Source of the DNA: Chlamydoabsidia padenii | Taxonomy: Eukaryota; Mucoromycota; Mucoromycetes; Mucorales; Cunninghamellaceae | Direction: 5' to 3' | Assembly (NCBI GenBank): GCA_025330725.1 | Contig: JAIWND010000065.1 | Location: 1-64,000, forward strand | Length of the DNA: 64,000 bases | Shown here: positions 53,173 through 63,861 of the stretch, in pieces | Layout: each line of letters starts with the position of its first letter | How positions within the stretch are numbered: position 1 is the stretch's first letter | The notes under the pieces: generated by a model | Seen by the model: only the letters and a program-made list of their open reading frames with translations | What the model was told of the DNA's origin: nothing | Database searches by the model: none | Made by a program: the position numbers and the translations under genes

Positions 53173-56129
53173 GCAAGAATTTAATTTTGTGTGAAATAAG
53201 GCGGGTTTTAAAATATCAGTAATAAAGTAAGTGGCTTAATGGCGGTACTTTTCTTTTTGCTTTCGCAAAAAAAAACAATTCGCTCCTCTTCCTCTTTTAT
53301 ATCTCATTCTTATTTAACATGAATAACATGAATTTTATTAATAGATAAAAAGAAGAACAAAACATACTTTGCCAAACGAATAAAGATAAAAGATAAGGTA
53401 ACTGTCATAAAAAGAAACATAGATTTAAGAAAAAAAAGTATAATGAAGCATATAACTAACTATATTCTTCTTTGGTGATGGTTAGGTTGACTCATAGGAT
53501 ATTCCGCATCCTTCAAAAGAGACCAAACATTCGACAGGAGCTCTGCAGCGTGCTCTATCTCGGCACTAGCATGTTCATCATATCGAACATCAGCATTCAG
53601 TAGGTCCTGCAATCTGGTGTTGTTGGTCGTCAAACTAGAAATAGCATTAGTTATATCATCATTATTTAAACTTTTAAAATAAAATGTGGGGTACTTCGAT
53701 TTATGTCTACTTACATAGTCTTTGCTCTGGCAAGTTTTGCTTGGTTGTTTGCGTGGGTTTGATCTGGTGATTCTTCGATTCTTGGTTGAATGGCTGTAAT
53801 TGGTTCCAAAACGGGCAAACTGCAATCAGGGAATCCAATGCGTGCGTGTAAGTTCGCAAGGAACATATGCTTGCAAATAGTACTGGAAGTGGTATATGCA
53901 AGACAATTACAGTTGGTCATGATATTTTGCTCTTCATCCACTGTGATGGTATAGACATTGTCAGATTCCGCGGTGAATGAGTTTACCTTGATGATACCAG
54001 GCTCGTCAGTGTTAATCATCAATAGTGCATCATCCACATGAACAGCTGCTGCTCGTCTTTGTCTTTTTTTCAGCAGCGGTCAGAACACCACTTTGGAACA
54101 AAGCCATACTTTTGATAGAATCGGCCATGCAGTCAGGGGCCACCAATTCTACTGAAATATACACAAGAACATCTACGCGCTGACTTCTTAGACCACTCAG
54201 GTAAACTTCCTTGAGTGTACGGGTGCCAACATTCCACTTAATTGTTGGTATTTGTATGAAAGTTGTTCGAACACAATGATTTTAAAATAAAAAAGATGTT
54301 TATTGTCAATAATAATAATTAATGCATAAAAAAAATATTCTATAACAGTAAAATAAACTAGTCTATACTAAATTTTATCATCCCATCACCCCATCCACAC
54401 CATACGCCACCCAAAGACTTGCCTGTCTCCATGCTTGTCCCTAGTTTTCCTTTTTCCGGAGGTATTCCTTGTCAAGTATACGGCCAAAGCAGAGGAGTCA
54501 TAAACCTCGGCGAAAGCGTTGTTGAAATTCTCGAATTCATGATACGCCTCGTCAAAGTCATCGCTTGTTTCTGACTTCATTATTGCCACCATTTTTCCCA
54601 TTACTATATCCCGGTGTGCAGCTCGTTCGTCAGCCGTTGGGATTCTTGTTTGACCAGGCACCACCTTCACCTTCGTTCGGACAACCTGCCTCCAACACTT
54701 CAAAATATGCCAGTGGCAAATCAGGATCTTGACACCATCCCCATAGGCAGCCTGGATTCCAGCAATTTCCATATCCGAGTTGTCGATCATGACACGTTGC
54801 GGCGTGAAGTTGATATCATAACGGAGCCATTTCAGCCAGTATTCGACAGGAGGAGCACCTGCATGATTCGTAATCATGAAACACAGCGGTTGTCCCTTGC
54901 CTGTTATCGACGAGCGAACCACCAAGGTATACAGATAACAATACCTTTTAGGGCCAATTACACATGTCTTGTGAGTAGAATCCATACACACAATCCTACC
55001 GTCTTTGCGTAGACACTCCAAAAAAAAAATAGCCTTACGTCTAATTGCCATTTGGTACCAAAAGCAAACAGAAACATACCGTCGTTCATAGTATCCAGAT
55101 TCTTCGCATAATACTGACCACCAGATCCAGCCAGAGCTTCACCCCATAGTGCCAAACTTTTGTTCAAAAGAGGGTCCCGGAGAGCACACTTTTTCATGAA
55201 CTTACCCATGGCGTGATAGACTGATTGGTAAGATAGGCGCATGGATTCTTCAATGATCGCGTTATCACCCGCTTCCAAAATGGTGGCAAGCTTGCTTGCA
55301 TTAGGACGAAGGAAGTGCTTGATGTTCTTCCAGTTCATCTTGTTTTCCACCAATTGTTGCAATGCCAAACGAGAATTACGGCTGACAGGAGCAGATCCCA
55401 AATCTTCAATGCTTCCTGGGATGTGTCCAACATGTTTCCAATTATAGGTAACTGTCACCATGGAAGGACGGTCTTCTGTTGTGTACCTTGATGTACGAAG
55501 AGCATTCACAAGGAATTGGATCGTACCTACGGTTGGGGTTGGCGCGCACCTTGGGTTTACCAGACCGATGGCAATAATAAGACTAAAAAAAATTGAGTAT
55601 GAAGATATTAATCAGACGAGTAAACAAATACTTGCCTCCGTAAACATCAACGGAATTCTTCGTTTCTTGACCACAGCATTCGAGCCACCAGTAACCACAA
55701 CCATTGAAACATCAGTGTTCACATTTCCAGTACCACCTGTATTATCCAAGCCAATAACTTCGTAAGTTGTCCCATTATGATTGACAAACTTTAGAAGAAA
55801 TGTAGCGTTCTTTTGCCGAGTGCGAGAGTCGGTACGATGATAAAAAGTGGTGTTAGTACGTTGAGATTCCCGTTGAAGGAACAGATCCCAATCCCTGCGA
55901 GGCATGTCGAGTTTAATGGGGCAGATACCATTAACGTCAAAGTCAGTTACGTCGCCTGTTCTACGAGAGTTGATTAGTTGAAGAGCAGAAGTAATAAAAG
56001 ACATGTTGAATAAGATTGAGAGGAAGAGGAGCGAATTGTTTTTTTTTGCGAAAGCAAAAAGAAAAGCACCGCCATTAACCCACTGATATTTTAAAACCCG
56101 CCTTATTTCACACAAAATTAAATTCTTGC
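53173..56129 (-). mobile_element. MULE (Mutator-like) element with long TIRs and 9-base target duplication
   Basis: Perfect 9-base duplication CGATTCGAC at 53164-53172 and 56130-56138. Terminal inverted repeats start GCAAGAATTTAATTTTGTGT and extend about 130-150 bases (53173-53321 and 56002-56129), with one insertion of about 12 bases in the left arm. The right TIR reaches the ATG of the transposase gene. The 9-base duplication, long TIRs and encoded MULE/SWIM domains agree on the superfamily. Confidence 0.9.
53460..56004 (-). pseudogene. MULE transposase, broken
   Basis: Starts MSFITSALQLINSRRTGD at 56004 at the edge of the TIR. A FAR1-like N-terminal region follows (exon junctions near 55640 and 55585), then a block with TYNWKHVGHIPGS, and the MULE catalytic domain with D in IVCMDSTHKTC and D in RVMIDNSDMEI, plus ICHWHILKCW. 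The region that should hold the third acidic residue is missing after about 54386, where the frame ends. The SWIM zinc finger (CNCLAY...CKHMF, about 53935-53865) and a C-terminal tail to 53460 remain. The frame also appears shifted near 55465. It probably cannot make active transposase but may still be moved in trans. Confidence 0.78.
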
Positions 56130-56138
56130 CGATTCGAC

Positions 56139-56520
56139 GATTGCGGAGTCCCAATGGTTAGAAGAGCTGGATTAAAGCAGAGAAAGAAGCGGAGGTCCTC
56201 TTTCTCATTAAAAGCCCGCCTCTCTGGATAGTGCACGCCGTTAAATACTGCCGGAGGCTTCGTCGACCTTTAGAGGAAAATCTTCACAAAGTCACTCGGT
56301 AAAGTAAAAAGAGGCTAACTTCCACAAGTATGATTGTAAGACAAGAGACAATTAAACAGTATATATATTTTTAAAGACAAAATTTTATTATATAAAAAAA
56401 GAATCACGATAATAATAAAGAGGGATAAGAATAAAAGTGTTTATAGTATAATGGATAATAATAAAAAATGAATGTTGATAATTGTAAAGTCTATAAAAAA
56501 GTGATTGTGGGTGGAAGAAG
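56139..56520. other. Spacer between two MULEs
   Basis: Non-coding. From about 56360 it is very AT-rich and probably includes the 3' UTR of the MULE gene that ends at 56521. No TIR matching the right flank of that gene was found. Confidence 0.35.
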
Positions 56521-58018
56521 CTAGATTTGCCGCAAAGTATGGTGATTTTTAGTGGTGATATCGTCAACAATAGCGAGGATGGTGTTCATTTTGTCAATTA
56601 ACCGTTCCATTAGTTCGCAGTTTTCGCCAGATTGAGCCACAGCTGAATCAAGTAACCGGGCCAGTTTCGCGTGACGAAGCGAAAAGGTTTCTTTCAGTTC
56701 AAGTAAACGGGAGGAGTCATTCACAATTGTAGATGGTCTTGCTGGTATACATGTTGATGTAGAAAGAGGAGCACGCACGTTAAAAGGAATGAGCTTCGTT
56801 CTTGATACCAAAAACATGTGTTTACAGATACCAGTCGGTACGGGACAGGAGCAGGACACAATACAGTTGTTGATGGGGCTAACTTTGTACTGGACGTTTT
56901 CAACGGTAAATGATTTACAAGTAAATTCCTAAAAAAAAACTGCTTTTAGTATATGCTATTATGACTGTCGCCTATTACTTACGTTTCCATTCACAGGTAA
57001 GACCATAGAGCATGCCACACTAATGTTGATTTCATCGGCAAGGTTCTTGGAGATTTTTTCGGCTTTGGTCATTCTAAAGTTCTTGACACCATAGAGGACT
57101 TGAAGAGCATCTTGGCGGTAGTCATAAACGACAACTTGAGATAACAGATATATGGTCCTATCCATTCGATTCTTCTTTGTACGGCCTAGATAAAACGTCT
57201 TGAGCTGGTTGTGGTAAGATTCAATGAGGTTGTTTGTGTGGAAGGGAGCATCCTAATTAGACAAGTTAATAAAAAAGGAGTTAGTTCATACATAAAAAAG
57301 TTTGTATGATATTGGGTGCTTGTTGCTTGTTGCTACTTACTAATCTAAAAGCTTTTGACCATAGTTCTTTCCTTCGGTACCAAGTAGTGTTAAAGTAGTC
57401 CAAGAAAGCCGGAGATAGATTGTTCCTTTCATCACAAAGGAGCGCATAAAGATTACCAAACTTGTCAGGGCATGAGGTGTACATAAGTTCATCAAGCATT
57501 CGTCGTGTCTTGTCCTGCCTATGGATAGTTTCATTCTTTTCATTGCCTTTTACCTATACCAAATCAAATATGTTAGAGTTTATACGCAATTGGTATTACG
57601 TTTTTTATTTTATTACTTACGAGTTTTTTGATTTGCAGTTCCCACGCACGCTTGATGTGCCAATGGCACAAGAAGACAGCAACATCATCAGATCCAAACA
57701 CGTTGTTAATAGCAGTTATTTCAGCACAGGAGCAATCGATCATGATTCGACGGACGTTGAGTTGGTTATTTTTCTTGATCCAAGTGAGCCATTTCTGTAT
57801 ATTGATCGTGTATTCATTTGAAGTAAGCATAAAGCAAACGGGTACACCTTTATTTGTAATGGGAGACCGGACGACAATGGTATACAGATAACAATAAAGA
57901 TTAGGATCATTCATAGAGCGACATGTTTGATGGGTTGAGTCAATGCACCAATCTAAAGATTCTTCCAGTAACTATAAATGATAAACAATGGGGAAGTGTT
58001 GGTATAAAAAAGTAGAAG

Positions 58019-58052
<34 letters not shown>

Positions 58053-58846
58053 AACTTACTTTTTTCTGCCAAGATGAATACCACGATACAATAAAAGGAC
58101 CATTATCGTTATCAATGAAGAAAGTACCATATCCTTTGGAAGTCAATTCATTAAACCAGAGTCGGACGCTATTACGATCAATAGGATGTTTCTTGGAGAG
58201 TTGATTTAGTTTAGCATGGATAACATTTTTCACGTCTTGATGTTTGATAAGGAGAGCAGGACGACCACTAGAGTTGTTTTCAAGCTAAGAAAAAAGAATA
58301 AGATAAGAATCAGAGGAAATGTAAGAGCATCATATTGTATAATTGACTTACTTCACCAAGTTGATCAGGGTTTAGCCGTAGTAGTGATATAATAGATTTC
58401 CAGTCCATGTGAAGGTCAACCTTTTCTTTGATCCATAGCTTTAATTCTGGTGACATTAGTGATTCAATGTAGTCTTGGATGTCGGCAGGGTTATGGTTGT
58501 TATGTATCCAGAAGTATTCAACAGAGACAGGTCCACCACTTTTGACAAAGTACTTGCACAACTTGGCTTTACAACCAACCTTGATAGAAGCTTGTCGGAT
58601 CCGCTTGGGAGGGGAAGAGCTTGAAGAGTGTATACGAGGAGTTCCGGCATAATCACATTCAAAAGTTTGTAAGATTCGATTATCATTTGCGTGAGGATAT
58701 TCCCTTCTTTTCACCCATTTGGAGTGTTTACAAGCAATAGATTCGTACCAATCAGCAAATTCACTTTCGTTTTGGAATGTTTCTTTGTATACTTCTGTTG
58801 GATAGTTGGGTTCAAAACGGTAGGGCAGACAAGTTGTTAAAGACAT
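56521..58846 (-). CDS. MULE transposase, intact, 6 exons
   Basis: Exons 58846-58352, 58284-58060, 57971-57621, 57553-57341, 57252-56983 and 56928-56521 are all GT-AG, all phase 0, giving 653 residues without a stop. Domain order is complete: a FAR1/WRKY-like N-terminus (FADWYESIACKHSKWVKRRE; GCKAKLCKYFVK; YFWIHNNHNP), the MULE DDE domain with D251 (CIDSTHQTC), D319 (RRIMIDCSCAE), FLCHWHIKRAW and E439 (TNNLIESYHNQLK), and a SWIM zinc finger (CSCPVPTGICKHMF, from C544). Unlike the neighbouring MULE, no terminal inverted repeats or target duplication are evident around it. It may be an autonomous element with diverged ends or a gene under host selection. Intron 2 holds a TA dinucleotide run (about 58020-58050). 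Confidence 0.88.
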
Positions 58847-59088
58847 TATAAAGAGTATATGTTAAAAATACACCAGAGTTAAAAGGGAGATTACACCAAA
58901 AGAGCCAAGATAAGGCAAAACAATATATATATATTAAAAAACGAAACCAATCAAACAGAAGACATCAACAAAGGATAAGGGATGGAGGGTGAGAGATGTA
59001 AAAGTGAAAGAAGGATGAAAAAAAATTTTGTCTATTGATTCACTTTCATACCCTAGTCACCGCAAATTAAAATCCCGCCCCGACAGTA
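58847..59088. other. 5' flank of the intact MULE gene
   Basis: Non-coding; presumably holds the promoter of the transposase gene. No inverted copy found within 400 bases of the other end. Confidence 0.35.
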
Positions 59089-59776
59089 CAGTATTTCAAC
59101 TTTGAATTCGGACGATGTGCAATTTTTTTCGGACGGTCGGAATTACAAATTCGGACGACTGTAATTTTTTTTTCAGACGAGTGCAAATTTTTATTCGGAC
59201 GGGGATTAAATTTAATCAGACTGGTCAAAGATTTTATTGGGACGAGGCAAGATTTTATTTGGACGACAAAGAAAAGTTGAGATGAAGGGGAAAGGCGGAG
59301 GACAAAGAGAATGACAATGAAGCTATTTCAAACCGACTTCTTTTCTGAGACAACGATCCCAAAAGGTTTCTGAATGACGAATCCAACCTTGGCAATCATC
59401 GATGGTTACAGTCTGACAGGCCTCAGCTATACGATCGCTGAGCTGATCATCTTCGGTAAGGGGATTTCTTCTGATGTGTGCCTTAATTTTGGCCCAGCAT
59501 TCTTCGATTGGATTCAAAAAGGGCGAATATGGTGGCATGTATAACGGCTTATACCCTCGTTCCTTGATGAGTACTTTTTTCTCACCGTCCGAATTTTGCC
59601 TCGTCTAAATTTTTTGGCCTCGTCCCAAAAAAATCTTTGACCAGTCTGATTAAATTTAATCCCCGTCCGAATAAAAATTTGCACTCGTCTGAAAAAAAAA
59701 TTACAGTCGTCCGAATTTGTAATTCCGACCGTCCGAAAAAAATTGCACATCGTCCGAATTCAAAGTTGAAATACTG
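59089..59776. mobile_element. Tc1/mariner deletion derivative with ~190-base TIRs
   Basis: Flanked by TA on both sides (59087-59088, 59777-59778), the Tc1/mariner target. Terminal inverted repeats start CAGTATTTCAACTTTGAATT and continue about 190 bases with few differences, containing a recurring CGGACG/CGTCCG motif. Between them lies only the C-terminal end of the transposase. At 688 bases it is non-autonomous. Confidence 0.9.
59323..59538 (-). pseudogene. Tc1/mariner transposase C-terminal fragment
   Basis: 71 codons beginning MPPYSPFLNPIEECWAKIKA, the region around the final catalytic acidic residue of the DDE_3 domain (PYSPxLNPIE), followed by HIRRNPLTEDDQ and a C-terminal helix ending LRKEVGLK. 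Everything upstream, including the DNA-binding domain and first two Asp residues, is deleted. Confidence 0.85.
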
Positions 59777-60005
59777 TATTTAACGATATCGCTGGATAGT
59801 TTTACAGCTTTCTACTATACTTTCACTTCCCCAATCATAAACTGGTTAGTAATGAAGCCCTGGAGACAGGTAGAAGTATCCAGAAGACATAGAATAGTTT
59901 AAATATATGTTCACTTTTATTCAATAAAGATTATCTACAATCTATTCTATTTCATTTCTAAACCCCGATCCATCTGCTTTATATACCACATTCCGATTCT
60001 CAAAT

Positions 60006-60302
60006 TGTTAGATCTTGGCCAATAAACGAAGTTGGAACCCCTGAAGTGGTTCCCTCTTTAGGAAAGTGATTGGTTAAAAGATCCGCGCCACGCAAGCGGT
60101 ACTTTGGCGGAACTTCAAATACACTTCTTTAGTTAGTGAAGCAACTTCTAGTAATTTCTAAAGAATTTTAGTATAGTTTATATAAAGTATAAATATAAGT
60201 ATTTTATTCAATACAATAAAAAACATCTATTCTATTATCTACTTCTCTTCTAAAACCAATTTACATTTACCCAGTGATTTATATAGTACTTACGATCCAA
60301 CA
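60006..60302 (+). repeat. Putative 5' LTR of Ty3/gypsy element C
   Basis: TGTTAGATC...GATCCAACA, 297 bases, ending just before a possible primer-binding site (ACTGGTAGCTTGTG) and 20 bases before gag. There is only one copy, so the ends rest on TG/CA and position. Similar LTR-like motifs occur directly upstream (59890-60005), perhaps an older LTR. Confidence 0.5.
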
Positions 60303-60322
60303 ACTGGTAGCTTGTGTCAAGA

Positions 60323-61150
60323 ATGTCATCTAATTTCGAAGAAGCTATGATCCAAATGGCCAACGCCATCAATCTACTTATGACCCGTCAAGCTGGTGAT
60401 TCCGGATTCCAATCACACAAAGTAAAGATTCCCTTACCTGGACACCTAAGTGGAAATCGTGATGCCATGGAGGTCGAAAACTGGATCGCGGATATGGACC
60501 ACTACTTCAAGATGACCAACATGCCATACAACGATTGCCTGGATTTCGCTATTGCTTTGCTGGGACCGAAGGCTAAAATCTGGTGGAGAAGACTGCAAGC
60601 AGATAGTTCGTCGGATGTGCCGGAGAATTGGGATGAGTTGCGTGCTGCCGTAAAAGTATCGTTCGTTCCTGCAGGAGCCTACCATAATGCAAGAGACAAG
60701 TTAGCTAGGTTGTATCAATCGGGATCCGTGGTAAACTACATCGAGCAGTTTGAAGAACTTCGAATGGTAGTTGGAGATGTGTCGGATGCTGAAGCCCTGG
60801 ATAAATTCGTGCGTGGATTAAGGTCGGAAGGACAGGCGCATGTACGTACCTTCGCCCCTAAAACGGTTACTGCTGCTAGCGAGTATGCATTGGCGTACGA
60901 AGAAGCTCGTCAATCATCTGGTGAATCAAGATTCCGTTGGAAGAGAAAGACTGGTGCCGTGCCCATGGAATTGGACTATGCTGAAGCGTCGGCCAAGAAA
61001 AACAAAGACAAGGACAAGAAGAAGACTACCAAGCCGTCAAGAGGTCGTAAAGGATGTTACTGTTGTGGTAGTTCTGATCATTTCGTCAAGGATTGTCCAT
61101 TGGTGAAGAAGGTAACCGAAGGTTTAAAAGACAAGACGCAAGGACTGTAG
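60323..61150 (+). CDS. Element C gag
   Basis: ATG at 60323 (MSSNFEEAMIQMANAINLLM). Capsid region with VENWIADMDHYFKMTNMPYN, AKIWWRRLQ and LARLYQSGSVVNYIEQFEEL; basic linker; one zinc knuckle CYCCGSSDHFVKDC. It ends at 61150, overlapping the protease frame at 61093. Differs clearly from the gag of elements A and B, so this is a separate Ty3/gypsy lineage. Confidence 0.85.
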   Translation: MSSNFEEAMIQMANAINLLMTRQAGDSGFQSHKVKIPLPGHLSGNRDAMEVENWIADMDHYFKMTNMPYNDCLDFAIALLGPKAKIWWRRLQADSSSDVPENWDELRAAVKVSFVPAGAYHNARDKLARLYQSGSVVNYIEQFEELRMVVGDVSDAEALDKFVRGLRSEGQAHVRTFAPKTVTAASEYALAYEEARQSSGESRFRWKRKTGAVPMELDYAEASAKKNKDKDKKKTTKPSRGRKGCYCCGSSDHFVKDCPLVKKVTEGLKDKTQGL

Positions 61151-61566
61151 GAGGGTCGACCTTGCGTATAAAAAAAGGTCCTCATGCTGGCAAAGAGGTG
61201 GAAGATGCGTTGGTGATCGAGTCGAAGGTGGTGGCCGATAGTGACTATTGGAAGAAGGAGAGCAACCATTTGCATGAGATTAATACGACTATGGATTCTT
61301 GTGGATTACCTACTTACGAAGCGTATATCGAAGATGAGCCGATTAATGTGTTGATTGATTCAGGTGCTACATCCAACTATGTGTCAAAACGGTGGGCCAA
61401 AGGATTTAAGAAGACCAAGCTAGAAGAACCGTTGCCGATCAAAACAGCAGCGAAGGGTGTTATGTGGGTGAAGAACGTGGCGGAAATTCCGATTACTTTC
61501 CGGGGAAGTACAGGTGTAGAAGAAGAGTATGTCGTCCGAGCACTGATTTTTCCCAAGTCGTTTTGA
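61093..61566 (+). CDS. Element C aspartic protease region
   Basis: Overlaps the 3' end of gag in another frame, as expected for gag-pol frameshifting. LIDSGATSNYVSKRW (active-site DSGA about 61360) and a C-terminal block up to FPKSF, where a stop at 61564-61566 interrupts what should continue as DLILGLEWL just downstream. The frame is therefore broken at the ILG motif. Confidence 0.7.
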   Translation: MSIGEEGNRRFKRQDARTVGGSTLRIKKGPHAGKEVEDALVIESKVVADSDYWKKESNHLHEINTTMDSCGLPTYEAYIEDEPINVLIDSGATSNYVSKRWAKGFKKTKLEEPLPIKTAAKGVMWVKNVAEIPITFRGSTGVEEEYVVRALIFPKSF

Positions 61567-61567
61567 T

Positions 61568-62957
61568 TTGATTTTAGGGTTGGAATGGTTGAAGGGTGAA
61601 AATCCAAAGCCGAATTGGTCTGACCACACGTGAACAATTAAGAAGCCGAATGGAGAGATTATTCTGAAGCCGGAGATGCCTAAGCAAGATCCTGAGTTGA
61701 ATTTCGTCTGTAGCCCCAAACAAGCTGATCGTGCTGTCAAACATGGTGGTGAAATAAGATGGTTGCTAATAACCGAGTCGTCCGCACCTAAAGAAGATGA
61801 CATAAGTCCGTTACATATCAAGATGAAGAAGGATTATGCCGATCTATTCAAGGATGACTTACCTGATCTGCCGCCTGAACGTGATATTGAGCACGTTATC
61901 GATACTGGAGAAGCAAAACCCATTAGCCGTCCGCCATACAAGACCAGTCCCAGGTGTCGTATCATGCAAAATTCAATTAATAAAAGATAAAGCCCGCCCC
62001 GAAGCATCATGCCTCGAAGCGGGATTTAAAATATAAAAGAGATCGACGATCGACACAGTCAGTCTGTCTCCGATCGTATGAACAAAAACTCACAAGTTAA
62101 ATGATTATAGAAAGAGAAACATTATGATCTATTCATATGGTATGATATGATCATGAAAGTAATAATGGAACGGTCATTTAACAAAGAGAAAAAAAAGAAA
62201 AAAGAAAAAGAACGTTCTGTCATGCGGGGTTTCAATACAAACACCGTATCACACCATTACAAGACAGAACGATTCTTTCCATGATACATCACATCAAAAG
62301 ACACTTTCCATCGTAACTTCATGATCAATTAATGATTGCAATTGGTCCTTACTACTCGTCCCATAAAATCACATACATGTATAAATAGTTCTCTTCTCCC
62401 GTTAACATATTTTTCTTCATCTACTTTTACTCTTCACAAATAAAGGCTAGGAAGGATTCTCACCGTACTTGTCTTTATTTTTTATTTTATATACATCCAT
62501 TTTCATTCTACAAAAACCTATATTCTACACCAGGGATTTGAAGGAATTACAAGAACAACTTGCCAAGCTAAAGGAAAAAGGACTGATCGAACCTAGTCAT
62601 TCGCCGTGAGGTGCCCCTGTTCTGTTCGTTTGCAAGAAGGATGGATCCATGCGTCTGTGTGTTGATTACCGTGCTATCAACAAAGTCACCATTAAAAACA
62701 AGTATCCACTACCAAGAATTGACGAATGTTTGGAGCAATTGGGAACCGCCAAGTATTTTTCGACATTGGACCTGAAGTCTGGATATCATCAAGTACGCCT
62801 ACGTGATCAAGATAAGGAGAAGACCGCGTTCAACACAAGATATGGCCAATTTCAATTCAAGGTGTTGCCGTTCGGATTAACCAATGCCCCGCCAACCTTC
62901 CAGTCCCTAATGAATCGTGTTTTGGAAGAATTTAAAGATAAGTTTGCGCTTTGTGTT
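61568..62957 (+). pseudogene. Element C pol (linker and reverse transcriptase), interrupted and truncated
   Basis: Pol reading resumes at about 61568, contains a stop near 61631, and runs through DLPPERDIEHVIDTGEAKPI. It is then split by the solo LTR at 61955-62529, immediately after KTSPR, and resumes in frame with DLKELQEQLAKLKEKGLIEP. RT blocks: [35 protein letters not shown] and [20 protein letters not shown]. Just before the YxDD motif the sequence stops matching and gives way to repeat D (about 62957). RNase H, integrase and 3' LTR are not in the window. Confidence 0.82.
61955..62529 (+). repeat. Solo LTR inside element C pol, 5-base target duplication
   Basis: 575 bases beginning TGTCG and ending CTACA, flanked by CCAGG on both sides (61950-61954 and 62530-62534). 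It carries a TATA-like TATAAATAG (about 62382) and a polyadenylation-type AATAAAG (about 62440). Removing it and one CCAGG restores the pol frame. A reverse-complement relative is at 39480-40000. No internal domain remains, so it arose by LTR-LTR recombination of a complete element. Confidence 0.88.
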
Positions 62958-63084
62958 GTTGGTGTGATATATGAGTAGTATATGGAATACGAGTTTGAAA
63001 GTAACCTTTTATTATGAAAATAAGAGTAAAGAAAAAAGAAATATCAGATTACCACCACACTTGTTAAAAAAGAAAAAAGATTAA

Positions 63085-63861
63085 GGTATATTATGAAGAT
63101 AACTCTCACATTTTAAAAAGTGTACGAAATGGATAAAAATTGAATTTTGATAAAAATAAAAAAAAGTTGAAATGGACAATAATATAGATTTTGAGGATAT
63201 AATTTATGACGATTTATTTTTAAAAAATATAAAACGTATGTTTATAATGAAAAAAATGGAACAATATGATATAAAAAAAATAAATATAGAATTTGATGAG
63301 ATTACAAAATCTTTTAAAATTAATATTATGAAAAATAAAACAGATATTTATTATATCGACTATAAAATAAAAAGAAGAAAGAAAAAACAAAAATACAAAG
63401 ATAATATTAAAAAAAGAAGATTATTAGATGATGAGAATATCAACAAAGGAAATACAAAGACATATGACAATTCATCTGAATATAATATTGATAACAATAT
63501 TAATTCTCCTCCTTGCCATATATCTGAACAATTAGATTTTATAAATAAAGATAAAGATAAAAAAAACACTATTACAAATATAAATTATGATAATAAAAAA
63601 GTTGTAAGTATAAATAAGAATAAAAATATTGATAAAGAAACATCTAAAAGTGATTATAAAAATGATGAGTTATGTGAAAAATTATATAGATATATAAAAC
63701 TTTTTATAAAAGTGAATAATATAAGTAATTGTAAAAATAATATTTATGTAAAAGATATTTTAAAAGAAATAGAAGATATATTTAAAAATTATGGAATGTT
63801 AAAAAAAATTGCATGAGATGGATAATAATTTAAAATCTGAGACCTATCATCATATTTAGAT
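63085..63861 (+). mobile_element. 777-base AT-rich element, copy 2
   Basis: Same length as the copy at 26114-26890, same ends (GGTATATTATG...TTTAGAT). Flanked by AAAGATTAA on both sides (63076-63084 and 63862-63870). The related repeat at 49420-49802 shows the target once and no insert, proving insertion. Inserted into repeat D, which itself lies in element C. Confidence 0.82.
63172..63816 (+). CDS. 214-residue Lys/Asn/Ile-rich protein of the AT-rich element (copy 2)
   Basis: Identical in translation to the ORF at 26159-26803, with the same distances to the element ends (87 bases before the ATG, 45 after the stop). Unknown function: basic central cluster, Asn/Lys-rich linker, helical C-terminus. 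No catalytic motif recognised. Confidence 0.55.
   Translation: MDNNIDFEDIIYDDLFLKNIKRMFIMKKMEQYDIKKINIEFDEITKSFKINIMKNKTDIYYIDYKIKRRKKKQKYKDNIKKRRLLDDENINKGNTKTYDNSSEYNIDNNINSPPCHISEQLDFINKDKDKKNTITNINYDNKKVVSINKNKNIDKETSKSDYKNDELCEKLYRYIKLFIKVNNISNCKNNIYVKDILKEIEDIFKNYGMLKKIA

Noticed and set aside
54614..55012. 132-codon plus-strand ORF
   Set aside because: Antisense to the MULE catalytic domain at 54386-55051.
56340..59060. TIRs for the intact MULE (shared AGACAAAATTTT near both ends)
   Set aside because: Only about 12 bases agree and the rest of the flanks do not pair; too weak to call.
61420..61821. 133-codon minus-strand ORF
   Set aside because: Antisense to the element C protease and pol linker.
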